64,000 bases of DNA from Aquimonas sp041395245 (GCA_041395245.1 JAWLAY010000011.1:124001-188000); one strand, 5' to 3'. Counted from the stretch's first letter, positions 17,349-26,444 are shown. The notes: a model not told the origin generated them from the letters alone. A program made the numbers and translations.

Positions 17349-18716
17349 ATGTCCTTGAGCGCGCTCACCGCCCTCTCCCCCGTCGACGGTCGCTACGCGT
17401 CGCGCTGCGATGCCTTGCGCCCGATATTCTCCGAGTTTGGCCTGATCCATTCCCGCGTCAAAGTGGAGATCGAATGGTTGATCGCCCTGTCTCTGGAGCC
17501 GGCAATCGTCGAGTTGCCCGCATTTTCCGAGGCAGCCATCGCGCGTTTGCGTGTCTTGGCGGAGCGTTTCGATGAAACCCATGCGCAACGCATCAAAGAC
17601 ATTGAGCGCACCACCAACCACGACGTGAAGGCGGTCGAGTACTTCCTGAAGGAGCAGCTTGCCGATGACCGCGAGCTGGCACCCGCGATGGAGTTCGTGC
17701 ACTTCGCCTGCACCAGCGAAGACATCAATAACCTTAGCTACGCCCTGATGATCGAGCGCGCTCGGCAAAATGTGCTGCTGCCGCAGCTGGGTCGTGTCGA
17801 ACACAGTCTGAAAGCGCTAGCCCATCAACTGGCCGACCTGCCAATGTTGAGCCGCACACACGGACAAACCGCGTCGCCAACAACTCTGGGCAAGGAAGTG
17901 GCCAATGTTGTCTACCGGCTTCGCCGACAGATTCTCGGTCTCGAGCAGATCGAGATTCTCGGCAAGATCAACGGCGCGGTCGGCAACTACAACGCACACG
18001 TCTGCGCCTACCCGGAAGTTGACTGGCCGGGCTTTGCGAAGCGCTTCGTCGAGTCGCTCGGCTTGCGATTCAACCCCTACACCACCCAGATTGAACCGCA
18101 TGATTTCATCGCCGAACTGTGTGATGCGCAGCGACGGATCAATACGGTATTGACCGATTGGTCGCGCGACGTCTGGGGATACATCTCGCTCGGCTACTTC
18201 AAGCAGGCGCTCAAGGCCGGTGAAGTCGGCAGTTCGACCATGCCACACAAGGTCAATCCGATCGACTTCGAAAATGCCGAAGGCAACTTCGGCATCGCCA
18301 GTGCCATGCTGACTCATTTTGCTGAAAAGCTGCCGATCAGCCGCTGGCAGCGTGATCTGACCGACTCGACGGTACTCCGCGCGCTGGGAACGGCGTTTGG
18401 ACATGTGCTGGTCGCACTGGAAAGCCTGCATCGCGGCCTTGGCAAGTTGAGTGCATCACCGGAGCGCGTGGCCGCCGACCTCGACTCAGCATGGGAAGTA
18501 CTCGCCGAGCCGGTGCAAACGGTAATGCGCCGTTACGGCTTGCCTGAACCTTACGAGCAATTGAAGGCGTTGACGCGTGGTCGTGGCATCCATGCCGACA
18601 GTCTGCGCGAGTTCATTTCGCAACTCACACTCCCGGATGCAGCCAAGCAGCGTCTTCTGGCACTGACGCCATCGACCTACACCGGTCTCGCCGCGCAGCT
18701 CGCGAAGGACATCTGA
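17349..18716 (+). CDS. purB: Adenylosuccinate lyase
   Basis: 455 residues from ATG 17349; the open frame further upstream crosses the terminator and was excluded. The N-terminus (LTALSPVDGRYASRC) and the fumarase-superfamily signature GSSTMPHKVNPIDFENAEGN are those of the long gammaproteobacterial PurB. It acts twice in purine synthesis, releasing fumarate from SAICAR and from adenylosuccinate. The L16 hydroxylase gene starts four bases after its stop, so the two are probably co-transcribed. Confidence 0.97.
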   Translation: MSLSALTALSPVDGRYASRCDALRPIFSEFGLIHSRVKVEIEWLIALSLEPAIVELPAFSEAAIARLRVLAERFDETHAQRIKDIERTTNHDVKAVEYFLKEQLADDRELAPAMEFVHFACTSEDINNLSYALMIERARQNVLLPQLGRVEHSLKALAHQLADLPMLSRTHGQTASPTTLGKEVANVVYRLRRQILGLEQIEILGKINGAVGNYNAHVCAYPEVDWPGFAKRFVESLGLRFNPYTTQIEPHDFIAELCDAQRRINTVLTDWSRDVWGYISLGYFKQALKAGEVGSSTMPHKVNPIDFENAEGNFGIASAMLTHFAEKLPISRWQRDLTDSTVLRALGTAFGHVLVALESLHRGLGKLSASPERVAADLDSAWEVLAEPVQTVMRRYGLPEPYEQLKALTRGRGIHADSLREFISQLTLPDAAKQRLLALTPSTYTGLAAQLAKDI

Positions 18717-18719
18717 ACC

Positions 18720-19919
18720 ATGGCAAAGTCCGCCTTCCCCACTGAAGTCTCCGGCAGTCACAGACAGCCGCTGGGCATGAGCCCCGCCGCCTTCCTGCGT
18801 GACTACTGGCAACAGCGACCGCTGTTGGTGCGCCAGGCCTTTCCCCATTTCCAGTGTCCGACGACACCGGATGATCTGGCTGGACTGGCGCTCGAAGAGA
18901 CGGCATTGTCGCGGCTGGTGCAATACGACCGCGCCCATGATCATTGGCAGATCGAAACCGGTCCGTTTTCCGAAGACCGCTTCACGACGCTGGCGGAACG
19001 CGACTGGACGCTTCTGGTTCAGGACGTGGACAAATGGGATGCGGACGTTGCCGCACTCTACCCCGCCTTTGATTTCCTCCCGCGCTGGCGCTTTGACGAC
19101 ATCATGATCAGCTACGCCGTTCCTGGTGGCTCGGTCGGAGCGCATGTCGACAACTACGATGTTTTCCTGATTCAGGGTATGGGCGAGCGTAACTGGAAAA
19201 TCGACGCCAAGCCCAATCCACCGCTCGGATTTCTACCCGACGTCGCGCTGAAGCTGCTGCAAACATTCGATCCCAGTCACGATTGGACTCTGCAGCCCGG
19301 CGACATGTTGTATCTGCCGCCTGGCGTCCCGCATCACGGAATCGGCGTCACGGAATGCCTGACGATTTCGGTGGGCTTGCGCGCGCCCTCCTCGGCGGAA
19401 CTGATTGGCGATCTGGCGGACCACCTTTGCCCAGAGCTGCCGGAGGAACTTCGTTACGTTGATCCCGGCGTGGCGGTGGCGAAGCACGCCGGTGAAATCG
19501 ATGCGGCCGCCATCCAACGCCTGCGCAAGGCGCTGTCGCCACTGCTGACCATGGATGACGCGGCGATGCAGCGCTGGTTCGGCCGCTTCGTGACTCGCTA
19601 TCGCGCAGCCGTGTCGCCAACGGCCCCGCCGAAGCTGCCGTCGCGAAAACAACTGACACGCAAGATGGACGACGGCGCAAATGCAATCCCGCACCCCTAT
19701 GCGCGGCGCGCGTGGACGCGTGTTGGGCGCGCCGCAGACCTCCACTCCTGCGGCGAAACCTATCGTGTCAGCCTGAAGGCGGCTCCGCTGTTCTGCGCAG
19801 AGCGAGGAATCGACGCGAATGGATGGTCGCAGTTCACCAGCAGTGACAGAGAAGTTCTTCTGGACTTGCTGGAAGCGGGACATTTCCTGCTGCAGCCCGC
19901 TCAAAAGCGCGGTCGCTAA
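18720..19919 (+). CDS. Ribosomal protein L16 arginine 3-hydroxylase (RoxA/YcfD type)
   Basis: 399 residues, matching YcfD-like JmjC oxygenases. The Fe(II) site HxD is in GAHVDNYDVFLIQ (about residues 142-144), and the distal His is in PPGVPHHGIG. The following part contains the dimerisation helices and a C-terminal winged-helix-like domain. It hydroxylates an Arg of ribosomal protein L16 using 2-oxoglutarate and oxygen. It follows purB by three bases. Assignment relies on the full-length pattern rather than on one motif. Confidence 0.9.
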   Translation: MAKSAFPTEVSGSHRQPLGMSPAAFLRDYWQQRPLLVRQAFPHFQCPTTPDDLAGLALEETALSRLVQYDRAHDHWQIETGPFSEDRFTTLAERDWTLLVQDVDKWDADVAALYPAFDFLPRWRFDDIMISYAVPGGSVGAHVDNYDVFLIQGMGERNWKIDAKPNPPLGFLPDVALKLLQTFDPSHDWTLQPGDMLYLPPGVPHHGIGVTECLTISVGLRAPSSAELIGDLADHLCPELPEELRYVDPGVAVAKHAGEIDAAAIQRLRKALSPLLTMDDAAMQRWFGRFVTRYRAAVSPTAPPKLPSRKQLTRKMDDGANAIPHPYARRAWTRVGRAADLHSCGETYRVSLKAAPLFCAERGIDANGWSQFTSSDREVLLDLLEAGHFLLQPAQKRGR

Positions 19920-19927
19920 GCTGGCTC

Positions 19928-20884
19928 ATGGTCGACAGACAATCCATACCGGAGGGTTTTCGGGTCGACCCTGTCGACTACCGCGGCGACTTCGATGCAT
20001 TGCGAACGGTTCGCGAGACGGTATTCGTCAACGAGCAATCCGTTCCGCGCGAGCTGGAGCTTGATTCCATCGACTCGCAATGCGCTCACGTAATAGCGCG
20101 TGACGACTTGGGTCGCCCGATCGGCACCGGACGTTTGATGCCGGATGGTCGAATTGGTCGCATGGCAGTACTCGGCGAGTGGCGGAATCGAGGTGTGGGT
20201 GGTGTCATGCTGCAGCGACTGCTGGAGATCGCTCGAACGCGCGGGCTGGAATCAGTTCATCTGCACGCTCAGATCGATGCGCAGCACTTCTATGCCAGAC
20301 ACGGCTTCGACGTTTGCGGCGCTCAATTCATCGAAGCGAACATCCAGCACGTTCCGATGCGACGCACACTGAGCCCCGCGGAAAGTCAGGGAGTGGCAAA
20401 CTCCTCGACGTTGCGCGCTGTACGCGACGACGTCGGCATTCACCGGGCGGTTGTCGAGTGCCTGAACGCGGCGCGTCACAAAGTCGATCTGCTGCGCGTG
20501 AAACTGGACCCCTCACTGGCACATCCGCATGCGCTTGATGCGCTCCGCAGACTGGCTACCAGCGGACGCGGCGCGCAGATCCGTATCCTTCTGCATCATC
20601 CCGATGCTGCGCTGCGCGACATGCATCCCTTGATTTCCCTGCTGCAGCGTTTGCCCAGCGTGTTTGTCATTCGCGAAATCGATGATCCTGCGGATCGCGA
20701 GGATCGCGGAGAAATGACCTTGAACGATCAACATGCACTGGTTTGGCGGGCAAGCGCTGACCTTGCGGAAGCCCACGTATCGATGCACGCGCCAGGACGC
20801 CGAATGCAACTCGGAGAGACCTATGCGCAAAAGTGGGAGCGCGCCGTCCCATGCTCCCGTTTGCGCGCGCTAAGTGGACTTTGA
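19928..20884 (+). CDS. GNAT N-acetyltransferase fused to a C-terminal domain of unknown function
   Basis: 318 residues. Residues 1-150 are a GNAT domain with acetyl-CoA loop MAVLGEWRNRGVGGVMLQ and the HFYARHGF segment near its end. Residues 160-318 form a second domain (HRAVVECLNAARHKVDLL, QIRILLHHPDAAL, LNDQHALVWR) with a phospholipase-D-like strand order but no HKD motif. The two-domain layout recurs in Xanthomonadales by my recollection. It starts eight bases after the L16 hydroxylase gene. Substrate unknown. Confidence 0.82.
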   Translation: MVDRQSIPEGFRVDPVDYRGDFDALRTVRETVFVNEQSVPRELELDSIDSQCAHVIARDDLGRPIGTGRLMPDGRIGRMAVLGEWRNRGVGGVMLQRLLEIARTRGLESVHLHAQIDAQHFYARHGFDVCGAQFIEANIQHVPMRRTLSPAESQGVANSSTLRAVRDDVGIHRAVVECLNAARHKVDLLRVKLDPSLAHPHALDALRRLATSGRGAQIRILLHHPDAALRDMHPLISLLQRLPSVFVIREIDDPADREDRGEMTLNDQHALVWRASADLAEAHVSMHAPGRRMQLGETYAQKWERAVPCSRLRALSGL

Positions 20885-20958
20885 GCCTTTGTAACTTCTG
20901 TCACCGACAGTGCGAGTCATTGCGCGCAAGCTACTCGCACATCAACCAGGAGCACACC

Positions 20959-21150
20959 ATGAAAGCCAATGTCGGCGGTATCGACCGCATTCTTCGTATC
21001 GTTGTGGGAATTGCCGTGCTGAGTCTGTTCTTTGTGCTCGAAGGCGACAGCAAGTGGTGGGCCTTGATCGGTTTGGTCCCGCTTGGAACCGGGCTGATCA
21101 ACTTCTGTCCGCTATATCCGATTCTCGGCATCAGCACCTGCAAACGCTAA
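20959..21150 (+). CDS. DUF2892 (YgaP-like) small membrane protein
   Basis: 63 residues with two hydrophobic segments (about 11-27 and 34-50) and the ending NFCPLYPILGISTC typical of DUF2892. The ATG is preceded by CCAGGAG. In YgaP this module is fused to a rhodanese domain, but here it stands alone and the two Cys in CPLY and STC are kept. Function unknown; a role in sulfur or redox chemistry at the membrane is only suggested by the YgaP relationship. Confidence 0.88.
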   Translation: MKANVGGIDRILRIVVGIAVLSLFFVLEGDSKWWALIGLVPLGTGLINFCPLYPILGISTCKR

Positions 21151-21253
21151 TTTGCATCGTGCCGCCCATCGTCTTCGTTGGGCGGCACAGCACTTTTGGC
21201 GTCTTTCCAAATCAACCAGCAACCGCGAGACGGCGCTCAACCCCGCGAACGCG

Positions 21254-22327
21254 TCATCCGAGCAAGCCGGAACCGACCAGAAGCTTGTTGCGCGGACGTC
21301 GCGACAACAGCGCGGCGGTCTTTCGAGCGATTTCGCCGTAACGTAGCGCGACATCCGACTGGGGCTCCGCAAGGACCATCGGCTCGCCCCCATCGGCCTG
21401 CTCACGGATGCGCCGATCCAGCGGCAAGCTTCCCAGCAACGCAACGTCATACTGCTCGGCCATCCGCTGCCCACCGCCCTCGCCGAACACATGTTCGGTG
21501 TGCCCGCAGTTAGAACAGACATGCAGAGCCATGTTCTCAATCACACCGAGCACGGGAATTTCGACTTTTTGAAACATGCGCAACGCCTTGCGTGCATCCA
21601 ACAAGGCGATGTCCTGCGGTGTGGTGACGATGATCGCCGCCGTCAACGGAACCTTTTGACACAGCGTCAACTGGATGTCCCCCGTGCCCGGCGGGAGGTC
21701 CACGATCAGATAGTCCAGATCCTGCCACGCCGTGTCGTTCAACAACTGCATCAGTGCCTGGGTGACCATCGGTCCACGCCAGATCATTGGTGCGTCTTCT
21801 TCGATCAGGCAGCCGATCGACATGGCCTGCAGACCGTGCGCCCGCATCGGCAGGATGCGTTTGCCATCCGGGCTTTCGGGCTTGCCCTGCAATCCCAGCA
21901 TGCGCGGCACACTTGGACCATAGATATCTGCATCGATGACGCCGACGCGAGCGCCTTCGCGCTGCAACGCCATGGCCAGATTGATCGCCGTCGTCGACTT
22001 GCCGACGCCCCCTTTTCCAGATGCAACGGCAAGTATGTTGCGAACGCCATCCAGAGGTGCCAGACCCTCGCGAACCTGATGACTCAGAGCGCGTGACCGT
22101 ACCCGAACCGTCGCGGTGTTCACCTGCGGCGAACTCTCCAGCAATCTCCTCACCTGATGCTCGATCTCCTGATGACAGGAGCTGGCCGGATACGGCAGCT
22201 CCAATTCCACCACGATACGATCACCATCGACGCCGATCGCTTTGCTGAGTGCCGCTCCATCTGCACCGGAGACCGGGTCGACGTAGCAGCGCAGCAGATC
22301 GCGAATCGTTGTTTGATCCAAACTCAT
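21254..22327 (-). CDS. apbC: Iron-sulfur cluster carrier protein ApbC (Mrp/NBP35 family)
   Basis: 357 residues from the ATG at 22327 with GGAG eight bases upstream; a TTG two codons earlier sits too close to that site. The N-terminal MIP18-like domain (about 1-90) is followed by the P-loop NTPase with the deviant Walker A ASGKGGVGKSTTAI. The cluster-binding CxxC is in HVCSNCGH. It accepts and delivers 4Fe-4S clusters in the cytosol. Transcribed divergently from csrA. Confidence 0.95.
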   Translation of the reverse strand: MSLDQTTIRDLLRCYVDPVSGADGAALSKAIGVDGDRIVVELELPYPASSCHQEIEHQVRRLLESSPQVNTATVRVRSRALSHQVREGLAPLDGVRNILAVASGKGGVGKSTTAINLAMALQREGARVGVIDADIYGPSVPRMLGLQGKPESPDGKRILPMRAHGLQAMSIGCLIEEDAPMIWRGPMVTQALMQLLNDTAWQDLDYLIVDLPPGTGDIQLTLCQKVPLTAAIIVTTPQDIALLDARKALRMFQKVEIPVLGVIENMALHVCSNCGHTEHVFGEGGGQRMAEQYDVALLGSLPLDRRIREQADGGEPMVLAEPQSDVALRYGEIARKTAALLSRRPRNKLLVGSGLLG

Positions 22328-22415
22328 GCCCAAGTCTCCAACCGAATATCAGCGCACATTGTAGGTGTAGCGTGGCCGCGATCCCTGCGTGGCGGAGCGA
22401 TGAAACAGGGATGCG

Positions 22416-22444
22416 TTGCAGGTCAACCGGTGCTTGGCTATAGT
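22416..22444 (+). promoter_or_regulatory. Sigma-70 promoter of csrA
   Basis: -35 TTGCAG (22416-22421) and -10 TATAGT (22439-22444) are 17 bases apart and predict a leader of about 105 bases before csrA. Confidence 0.75.
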
Positions 22445-22474
22445 CGGGCGCGGTGTGCGCACGGCGTGGCACAC

Positions 22475-22550
22475 ATGGAAGGCCGACAGGCTTTGGGGGC
22501 GATGCGGTACGTCAGGGGAAGCACGGCCGCGCAGTCGGTGTGCATGGAGG
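22475..22550 (+). promoter_or_regulatory. GGA motifs in the csrA leader, probable CsrA autoregulatory sites
   Basis: ATGGA occurs at 22475-22479 and 22544-22548, the second overlapping the ribosome site GGAGG, and AGGGGA occurs at 22514-22519. ANGGA repeats, one covering the Shine-Dalgarno, are how CsrA represses translation of its targets. Confidence 0.55.
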
Positions 22551-22557
22551 ACGTGAC

Positions 22558-22764
22558 ATGTTGATATTGACCCGCCGAGTGGGCGAGACGTTGATGATCG
22601 GTGATCAGATCACCGTCACCGTGCTCGGCGTCAAGGGCAATCAGGTGCGGATCGGGATTGGTGCACCGAAGGATGTTTCTGTACATCGCGAAGAGATTTA
22701 CCAACGCATCCGCAGTGACGATTCCGGCAGCGCGCCAGCGGATACACCTGAGTCGAAGACCTGA
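22558..22764 (+). CDS. csrA: Carbon storage regulator CsrA
   Basis: 68 residues. The beta-strand core MLILTRRVGETLMIGDQI and the RNA-binding residues around VSVHREEIY are intact. CsrA dimers bind GGA hairpins in mRNA leaders and control motility, biofilm and carbon storage; in Xanthomonadales the orthologue is called RsmA. The C-terminal 13 residues are Ser/Pro-rich and variable. The gene lies just upstream of tRNA-Ser and tRNA-Arg, as in Escherichia coli. Confidence 0.97.
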   Translation: MLILTRRVGETLMIGDQITVTVLGVKGNQVRIGIGAPKDVSVHREEIYQRIRSDDSGSAPADTPESKT

Positions 22765-22779
22765 GTTGCACGGTTGGGG

Positions 22780-22808
22780 TTTACCGAGCGAACGGACTCC
22801 GGTAAGCT
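22780..22808 (+). promoter_or_regulatory. Probable promoter of tRNA-Ser
   Basis: TTTACC (22780-22785) and TAAGCT (22803-22808) are separated by 17 bases, about 38 bases before the tRNA. The -10 is a modest match. Confidence 0.5.
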
Positions 22809-22845
22809 GTTGCGCTCTGTTCGGCGGTAACGTCGAAATCAGTTC

Positions 22846-22938
22846 GGAGAGATGCCCGAGAGGCCGAAGGGGCTCCCCTGCTAAGGGAGTATAGGGTCAA
22901 AAGCTCTATCGAGGGTTCGAATCCCTCTCTCTCCGCCA
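22846..22938 (+). tRNA. tRNA-Ser (anticodon GCU)
   Basis: 93 bases. The acceptor stem GGAGAGA pairs with TCTCTCC, the anticodon loop CTGCTAA gives anticodon GCT at 22880-22882, a long variable arm is present and CCA is encoded at the end. Confidence 0.97.
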
Positions 22939-22943
22939 GATCG

Positions 22944-22968
22944 ATGATGGGCTCGTTGAGCCCATCAT
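22944..22968 (+). terminator. Hairpin downstream of tRNA-Ser
   Basis: An 11-base-pair perfect stem (ATGATGGGCTC) with a three-base loop is followed only by TGTGTG. It may terminate weakly or mark RNA 3' processing. Confidence 0.55.
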
Positions 22969-23026
22969 TGTGTGAGAGATTGAAGAACGAACGCATTCAA
23001 TGTCGCGTCAGAGAATTACACGAGAC

Positions 23027-23055
23027 TTGACGAACGAACTTCATCTCAGCATAAT
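23027..23055 (+). promoter_or_regulatory. Strong sigma-70 promoter of tRNA-Arg
   Basis: -35 TTGACG (23027-23032) and -10 CATAAT (23050-23055) have ideal 17-base spacing and end 14 bases before the mature tRNA. Confidence 0.85.
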
Positions 23056-23069
23056 GCTTGCTTCACGAC

Positions 23070-23146
23070 GCGCCCGTAGCTCAGCTGGATAGAGCACCAG
23101 GCTACGAACTTGGGGGTCGGAGGTTCGAATCCTTCCGGGCGCGCCA
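23070..23146 (+). tRNA. tRNA-Arg (anticodon ACG)
   Basis: 77 bases. The acceptor stem GCGCCCG pairs with CGGGCGC. The anticodon loop CTACGAA gives ACG at 23104-23106, which is read as ICG after deamination. CCA is encoded. Confidence 0.97.
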
Positions 23147-23156
23147 AAAAAAATCA

Positions 23157-23189
23157 AAGGTCGGTAACTTTCGGTTGCCGGCCTTTTTT
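23157..23189 (+). terminator. Intrinsic terminator after tRNA-Arg
   Basis: A 12-base-pair stem (AAGGTCGGTAAC with GTTGCCGGCCTT, two G-T pairs) ends in a T-run. Confidence 0.88.
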
Positions 23190-23317
23190 GTTTGCGTGTC
23201 ACGCGGCGAGGCATTGAGCGCGACAATCAACAAGTTCGAGCGAATCACGCTTTTACCGAATACGGTCGCTTTTTACCGGATGCGAGATTCTTATGGCGCG
23301 CGCGGATTGACGCTTCG

Positions 23318-25027
23318 CTACTCCCAATGCCGCAGCATCAGACGCAGTCTCGGTTCGCCTCGCCACTCGTCGATGTCGAGTTGGTAGGCGGCGCGAAAAC
23401 TCTTGGGTGGGGATTCACCTCGGTAAGCGTTGAAAAAGATCGCTTCGATGGGGTGGCGTTCGGGCAGCAGGCGCAGACTCAGGCGCAGATGGCGTTCGGC
23501 CATGACGGACCAGCGTTCGAGTTCGAATTCGTTGTCGAACAGTGGCTCGGGAAAGGCTTGCCCCCAGGGACCGCCTGCGCGCAGGGCTTCGGCTTGGCCG
23601 AGACGGATGTCGTCGGCCTGCAGCGGGCCGTCGGTCCAAATGACGGCTTGCAGTTGCTCGGGACTGAGCCATTCGGCGGCAAGCTGCTCGAAGGCACGGA
23701 CGAGCTCCGGCAGGCGTTCGCCGTCGAGGCTGAGTCCAGCGGCCATGGCGTGGCCACCGTAGCGTTTCAGCAAACCGGGATGGCGGGTATCGATGGCCAC
23801 CAAGCAATCGCGCAGATGAAAACCGGGAATCGAGCGACCCGAGCCCTTCCATTCGCCACTGCCATCATCGGCCGGAGCGCAGGCGATGATCGGGCGATGT
23901 AGGCGCTCCTTGAGCTTGGAGGCGACCAGACCAATCACGCCGCTGTGCCAGTCGACATCGTGCAGTACCAGTCCCGCTGGAAGATGGGCGGCATCGAGGC
24001 TGGCCAGGCGGGCTTCCAGCAGGGCTTCGGCCTGCTCGACCATGGCTTGCTGCAAGTCGCGCCGTTCGTGGTTGATGCTGTTGAGTCGATGGGCAAAAGC
24101 CTCAGCGCGGGAGGCGTCGTCGCACAGCAGGCATTCGATACCAAGCGCCATGTCTTCCAATCGTCCGGCGGCATTGATACGCGGCCCGATGGCAAAGCCG
24201 AGATCGGCGGCAGTGGCGCGACGCGGATCGCGTCCGGCTGCACGAAACAACGCGAGTACGCCGGGCTGAGCGCGTTCGTCGCGGATGCGTTGAAGGCCTG
24301 CCCGCACGAGGCGTCGATTGTTGGCATCCAGCGCCACCAAATCGGCGACGGTACCGATGGCGACCAGATCCAGCAGGCAGGATAGATCGACCTGACCCTG
24401 CGGCGAACCGATCTCGCGCAAGTGTGCGCGCAAGGCAATCAGCAGGTAGAACACCACGCCGACGCCCGCCAACGACTTGCTGGGAAAAGCGTCGCCGTGC
24501 AGGTTCGGATTGACGATGGCGACTGCATCCGGAAGCCTCTCCGCAGGCAGGTGGTGGTCGGTGATCAACACATCGATGCCACGCGCTTTGGCCGCCGCCA
24601 CACCCGCCAGCGCAGCGACGCCGTTATCGACCGTCAGGATGGCGTCGGGCGCCGGATGCAGCGTCTCGACCAGTGCCGGTGACAGACCGTAGCCGTGCAG
24701 AAAGCGATTCGGTACGCGGTAGTCCACGCGTTGAAACCCGAGCAGTCGCAGGCCACGCACGGCCAGCGCCGTGCCAGTGGCGCCGTCGGCATCGAAGTCG
24801 CCAACCACGGTAATGTGGGCTTGCGATTCGCGCCAGCGCAGCAGGTGTTCGCAGGCGCGATCCAGGTCGCCCAGCGTTGGCGGCAGCAGCCGCGCCAGAC
24901 GCAGATCGATGTCCTGCGCGTCATGCACACCGCGAGCCGCATAGATGCGACGCAAAACCGGCGACAGACTCGAATCCTGCAGGATCGGTGCGTCCGGCAG
25001 AACGCGTCGCTGGATACGCGGACTCAT
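23318..25027 (-). CDS. recJ: Single-stranded-DNA-specific exonuclease RecJ
   Basis: 569 residues, full length. The DHH-family motifs are present: VVGDFDADGATGTA (motif I), VLITDHHLP (the DHH itself) and the DHHA1 segment GSGRSIPGFHLRDCL with GGHAMAAGL. RecJ degrades single-stranded DNA 5' to 3' in recombination and mismatch repair. Its start codon overlaps the rpfE stop by ATGA, so it is the last gene of the greA-rpfE-recJ unit. Confidence 0.96.
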   Translation of the reverse strand: MSPRIQRRVLPDAPILQDSSLSPVLRRIYAARGVHDAQDIDLRLARLLPPTLGDLDRACEHLLRWRESQAHITVVGDFDADGATGTALAVRGLRLLGFQRVDYRVPNRFLHGYGLSPALVETLHPAPDAILTVDNGVAALAGVAAAKARGIDVLITDHHLPAERLPDAVAIVNPNLHGDAFPSKSLAGVGVVFYLLIALRAHLREIGSPQGQVDLSCLLDLVAIGTVADLVALDANNRRLVRAGLQRIRDERAQPGVLALFRAAGRDPRRATAADLGFAIGPRINAAGRLEDMALGIECLLCDDASRAEAFAHRLNSINHERRDLQQAMVEQAEALLEARLASLDAAHLPAGLVLHDVDWHSGVIGLVASKLKERLHRPIIACAPADDGSGEWKGSGRSIPGFHLRDCLVAIDTRHPGLLKRYGGHAMAAGLSLDGERLPELVRAFEQLAAEWLSPEQLQAVIWTDGPLQADDIRLGQAEALRAGGPWGQAFPEPLFDNEFELERWSVMAERHLRLSLRLLPERHPIEAIFFNAYRGESPPKSFRAAYQLDIDEWRGEPRLRLMLRHWE

Positions 25028-25971
25028 GCCCAGTCGCGAGGCGGCCGCCGCCAGAAACGCAAGGCGTGAGGGCGACGATAGATCCAGGCGTGACTGTCGG
25101 CAAAATCGATGGTCAGGGCAGGCAATTTGCCCTGCTGAACGCGTTTCAACAGCGGTGCGATCACCGAGGTTTCCAGTGCCGCCAGATCACGCGCGCCGCG
25201 CAGGTCAATGGCGCAATCATCGAGGGCATCCGGCAACACGTCACTGTCGATCAGTTTGACCTCGATGCCAGCCAGTTGTGCCAGCGCACAGGCATGGGGT
25301 TCATGCGAGAACAGTGTCGCCACACCCGCGATGACCTCATCCGGCAAGGCACCGGCGCCCCATAGCCAAAGACTGTTGGCGGGCACCTTCCCGGCATTGA
25401 CGCGGGCCTGATTGATCGGATGGTTGTGCAGGATCACCTGCGCCTCGTTCAACAGGTTGCGCCAGCGCTTGCCTTCTTCGCCGTGCGGCAGGTGCTCAGC
25501 CAGATCCGCGCCGATGGCTTCTTCCGGCGAAGCAAAACGCGGCAACCGCAGTGCGGCATCGAGACGCAGATACCAGCGCTGCGTGTTGGCCGCACTGAAC
25601 TGCATGCCGGATTCGGCAAACAGCGGTTGTAACGCTTCGACCAGGGCACGCGACTCCTCGGCACGCAGGCCCAGTTCGCCGACGGCCATCAGTCGCACAC
25701 CATTCATTTCGGGCTGCAGGAACGCGGGGTCCGCCCGCATCCACAGATGCACGTCGGCATCGCCCGCATCGAATTGCCGAGCCAGCGCCGCGGCAGGCAG
25801 GCCCAGCGGTGTCACGTCGAAAATGCGGGTCAACTGGCCCAGCTCACCAGACTCGGTCGCCTCCAGCGTATCGCCACGGGCGAGCATGCGCTGCAGACTG
25901 GGGGCCGCATCCAGTGTGCCGCGCAAACGCTTACGCGCCGGAAGCAGCAGAATGCAGCCGACCCCACTCAT
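25024..25971 (-). CDS. rpfE: RpfE-like protein, phosphoglycerate-mutase-related
   Basis: 315 residues with no signal peptide or membrane segment. Sequence blocks such as LILLPARKRL-like N-terminus, VHLWMRADPAF and EAQVILHNHPINQARV match the Xanthomonas RpfE family, often annotated as a cofactor-independent phosphoglycerate mutase-like protein. The biochemical activity is not established. It is coupled by four-base overlaps to greA upstream and recJ downstream, the order found in Xanthomonas. The DSF genes rpfF, rpfC and rpfG are not in the window. Confidence 0.82.
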   Translation of the reverse strand: MSGVGCILLLPARKRLRGTLDAAPSLQRMLARGDTLEATESGELGQLTRIFDVTPLGLPAAALARQFDAGDADVHLWMRADPAFLQPEMNGVRLMAVGELGLRAEESRALVEALQPLFAESGMQFSAANTQRWYLRLDAALRLPRFASPEEAIGADLAEHLPHGEEGKRWRNLLNEAQVILHNHPINQARVNAGKVPANSLWLWGAGALPDEVIAGVATLFSHEPHACALAQLAGIEVKLIDSDVLPDALDDCAIDLRGARDLAALETSVIAPLLKRVQQGKLPALTIDFADSHAWIYRRPHALRFWRRPPRDWA

Positions 25972-26444
25972 GTGTCGTAACGCACCGCGACGATTTCGTA
26001 GCTACGTTCACCACCGGGTGCCGAAATGCTGATGGCATCGCCTTCGCGCTTGCCGATCAGTGCGCGGGCAATCGGTGCCGACACCGAGATCAGACCCTGT
26101 TTGATGTCGGCTTCGAGGTCTCCCACGATTTGATAGGTGACTTCATCACCGGTGTCCACATCGGACAGCTCGACGATGGCACCGAACACGATCTTGTCGC
26201 CGGGGTTCAACTTGCTGGTATCGATGACGTGGGCATGCGATAGCGCGCCCTCCAGCTCTTTGATGCGACCTTCGATGAAGCCCTGTTGCTCCCGCGCCGC
26301 GTGGTATTCGGCGTTTTCCTTAAGGTCGCCGTGCGCACGGGCCTCGGCGATGGCCGCGATCACCGCCGGTCGTTTGACCGACTTCAGGTGCTCCAGCTCT
26401 TCGCGCAGGCGCTGCGATCCTTTCAGCGTCAATGGCGCTCGCAT
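25968..26444 (-). CDS. greA: Transcription elongation factor GreA
   Basis: 158 residues. The N-terminal coiled coil contains the catalytic tip ARAHGDLKENAEYHAAREQQ with its acidic pair. The C-terminal FKBP-like globular domain ends in ISISAPGGERSYEIVAV. GreA rescues backtracked RNA polymerase by stimulating cleavage of the transcript. The stop codon overlaps the rpfE start. carB ends 12 bases upstream, so greA probably belongs to the car transcript. Confidence 0.97.
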   Translation of the reverse strand: MRAPLTLKGSQRLREELEHLKSVKRPAVIAAIAEARAHGDLKENAEYHAAREQQGFIEGRIKELEGALSHAHVIDTSKLNPGDKIVFGAIVELSDVDTGDEVTYQIVGDLEADIKQGLISVSAPIARALIGKREGDAISISAPGGERSYEIVAVRYDT

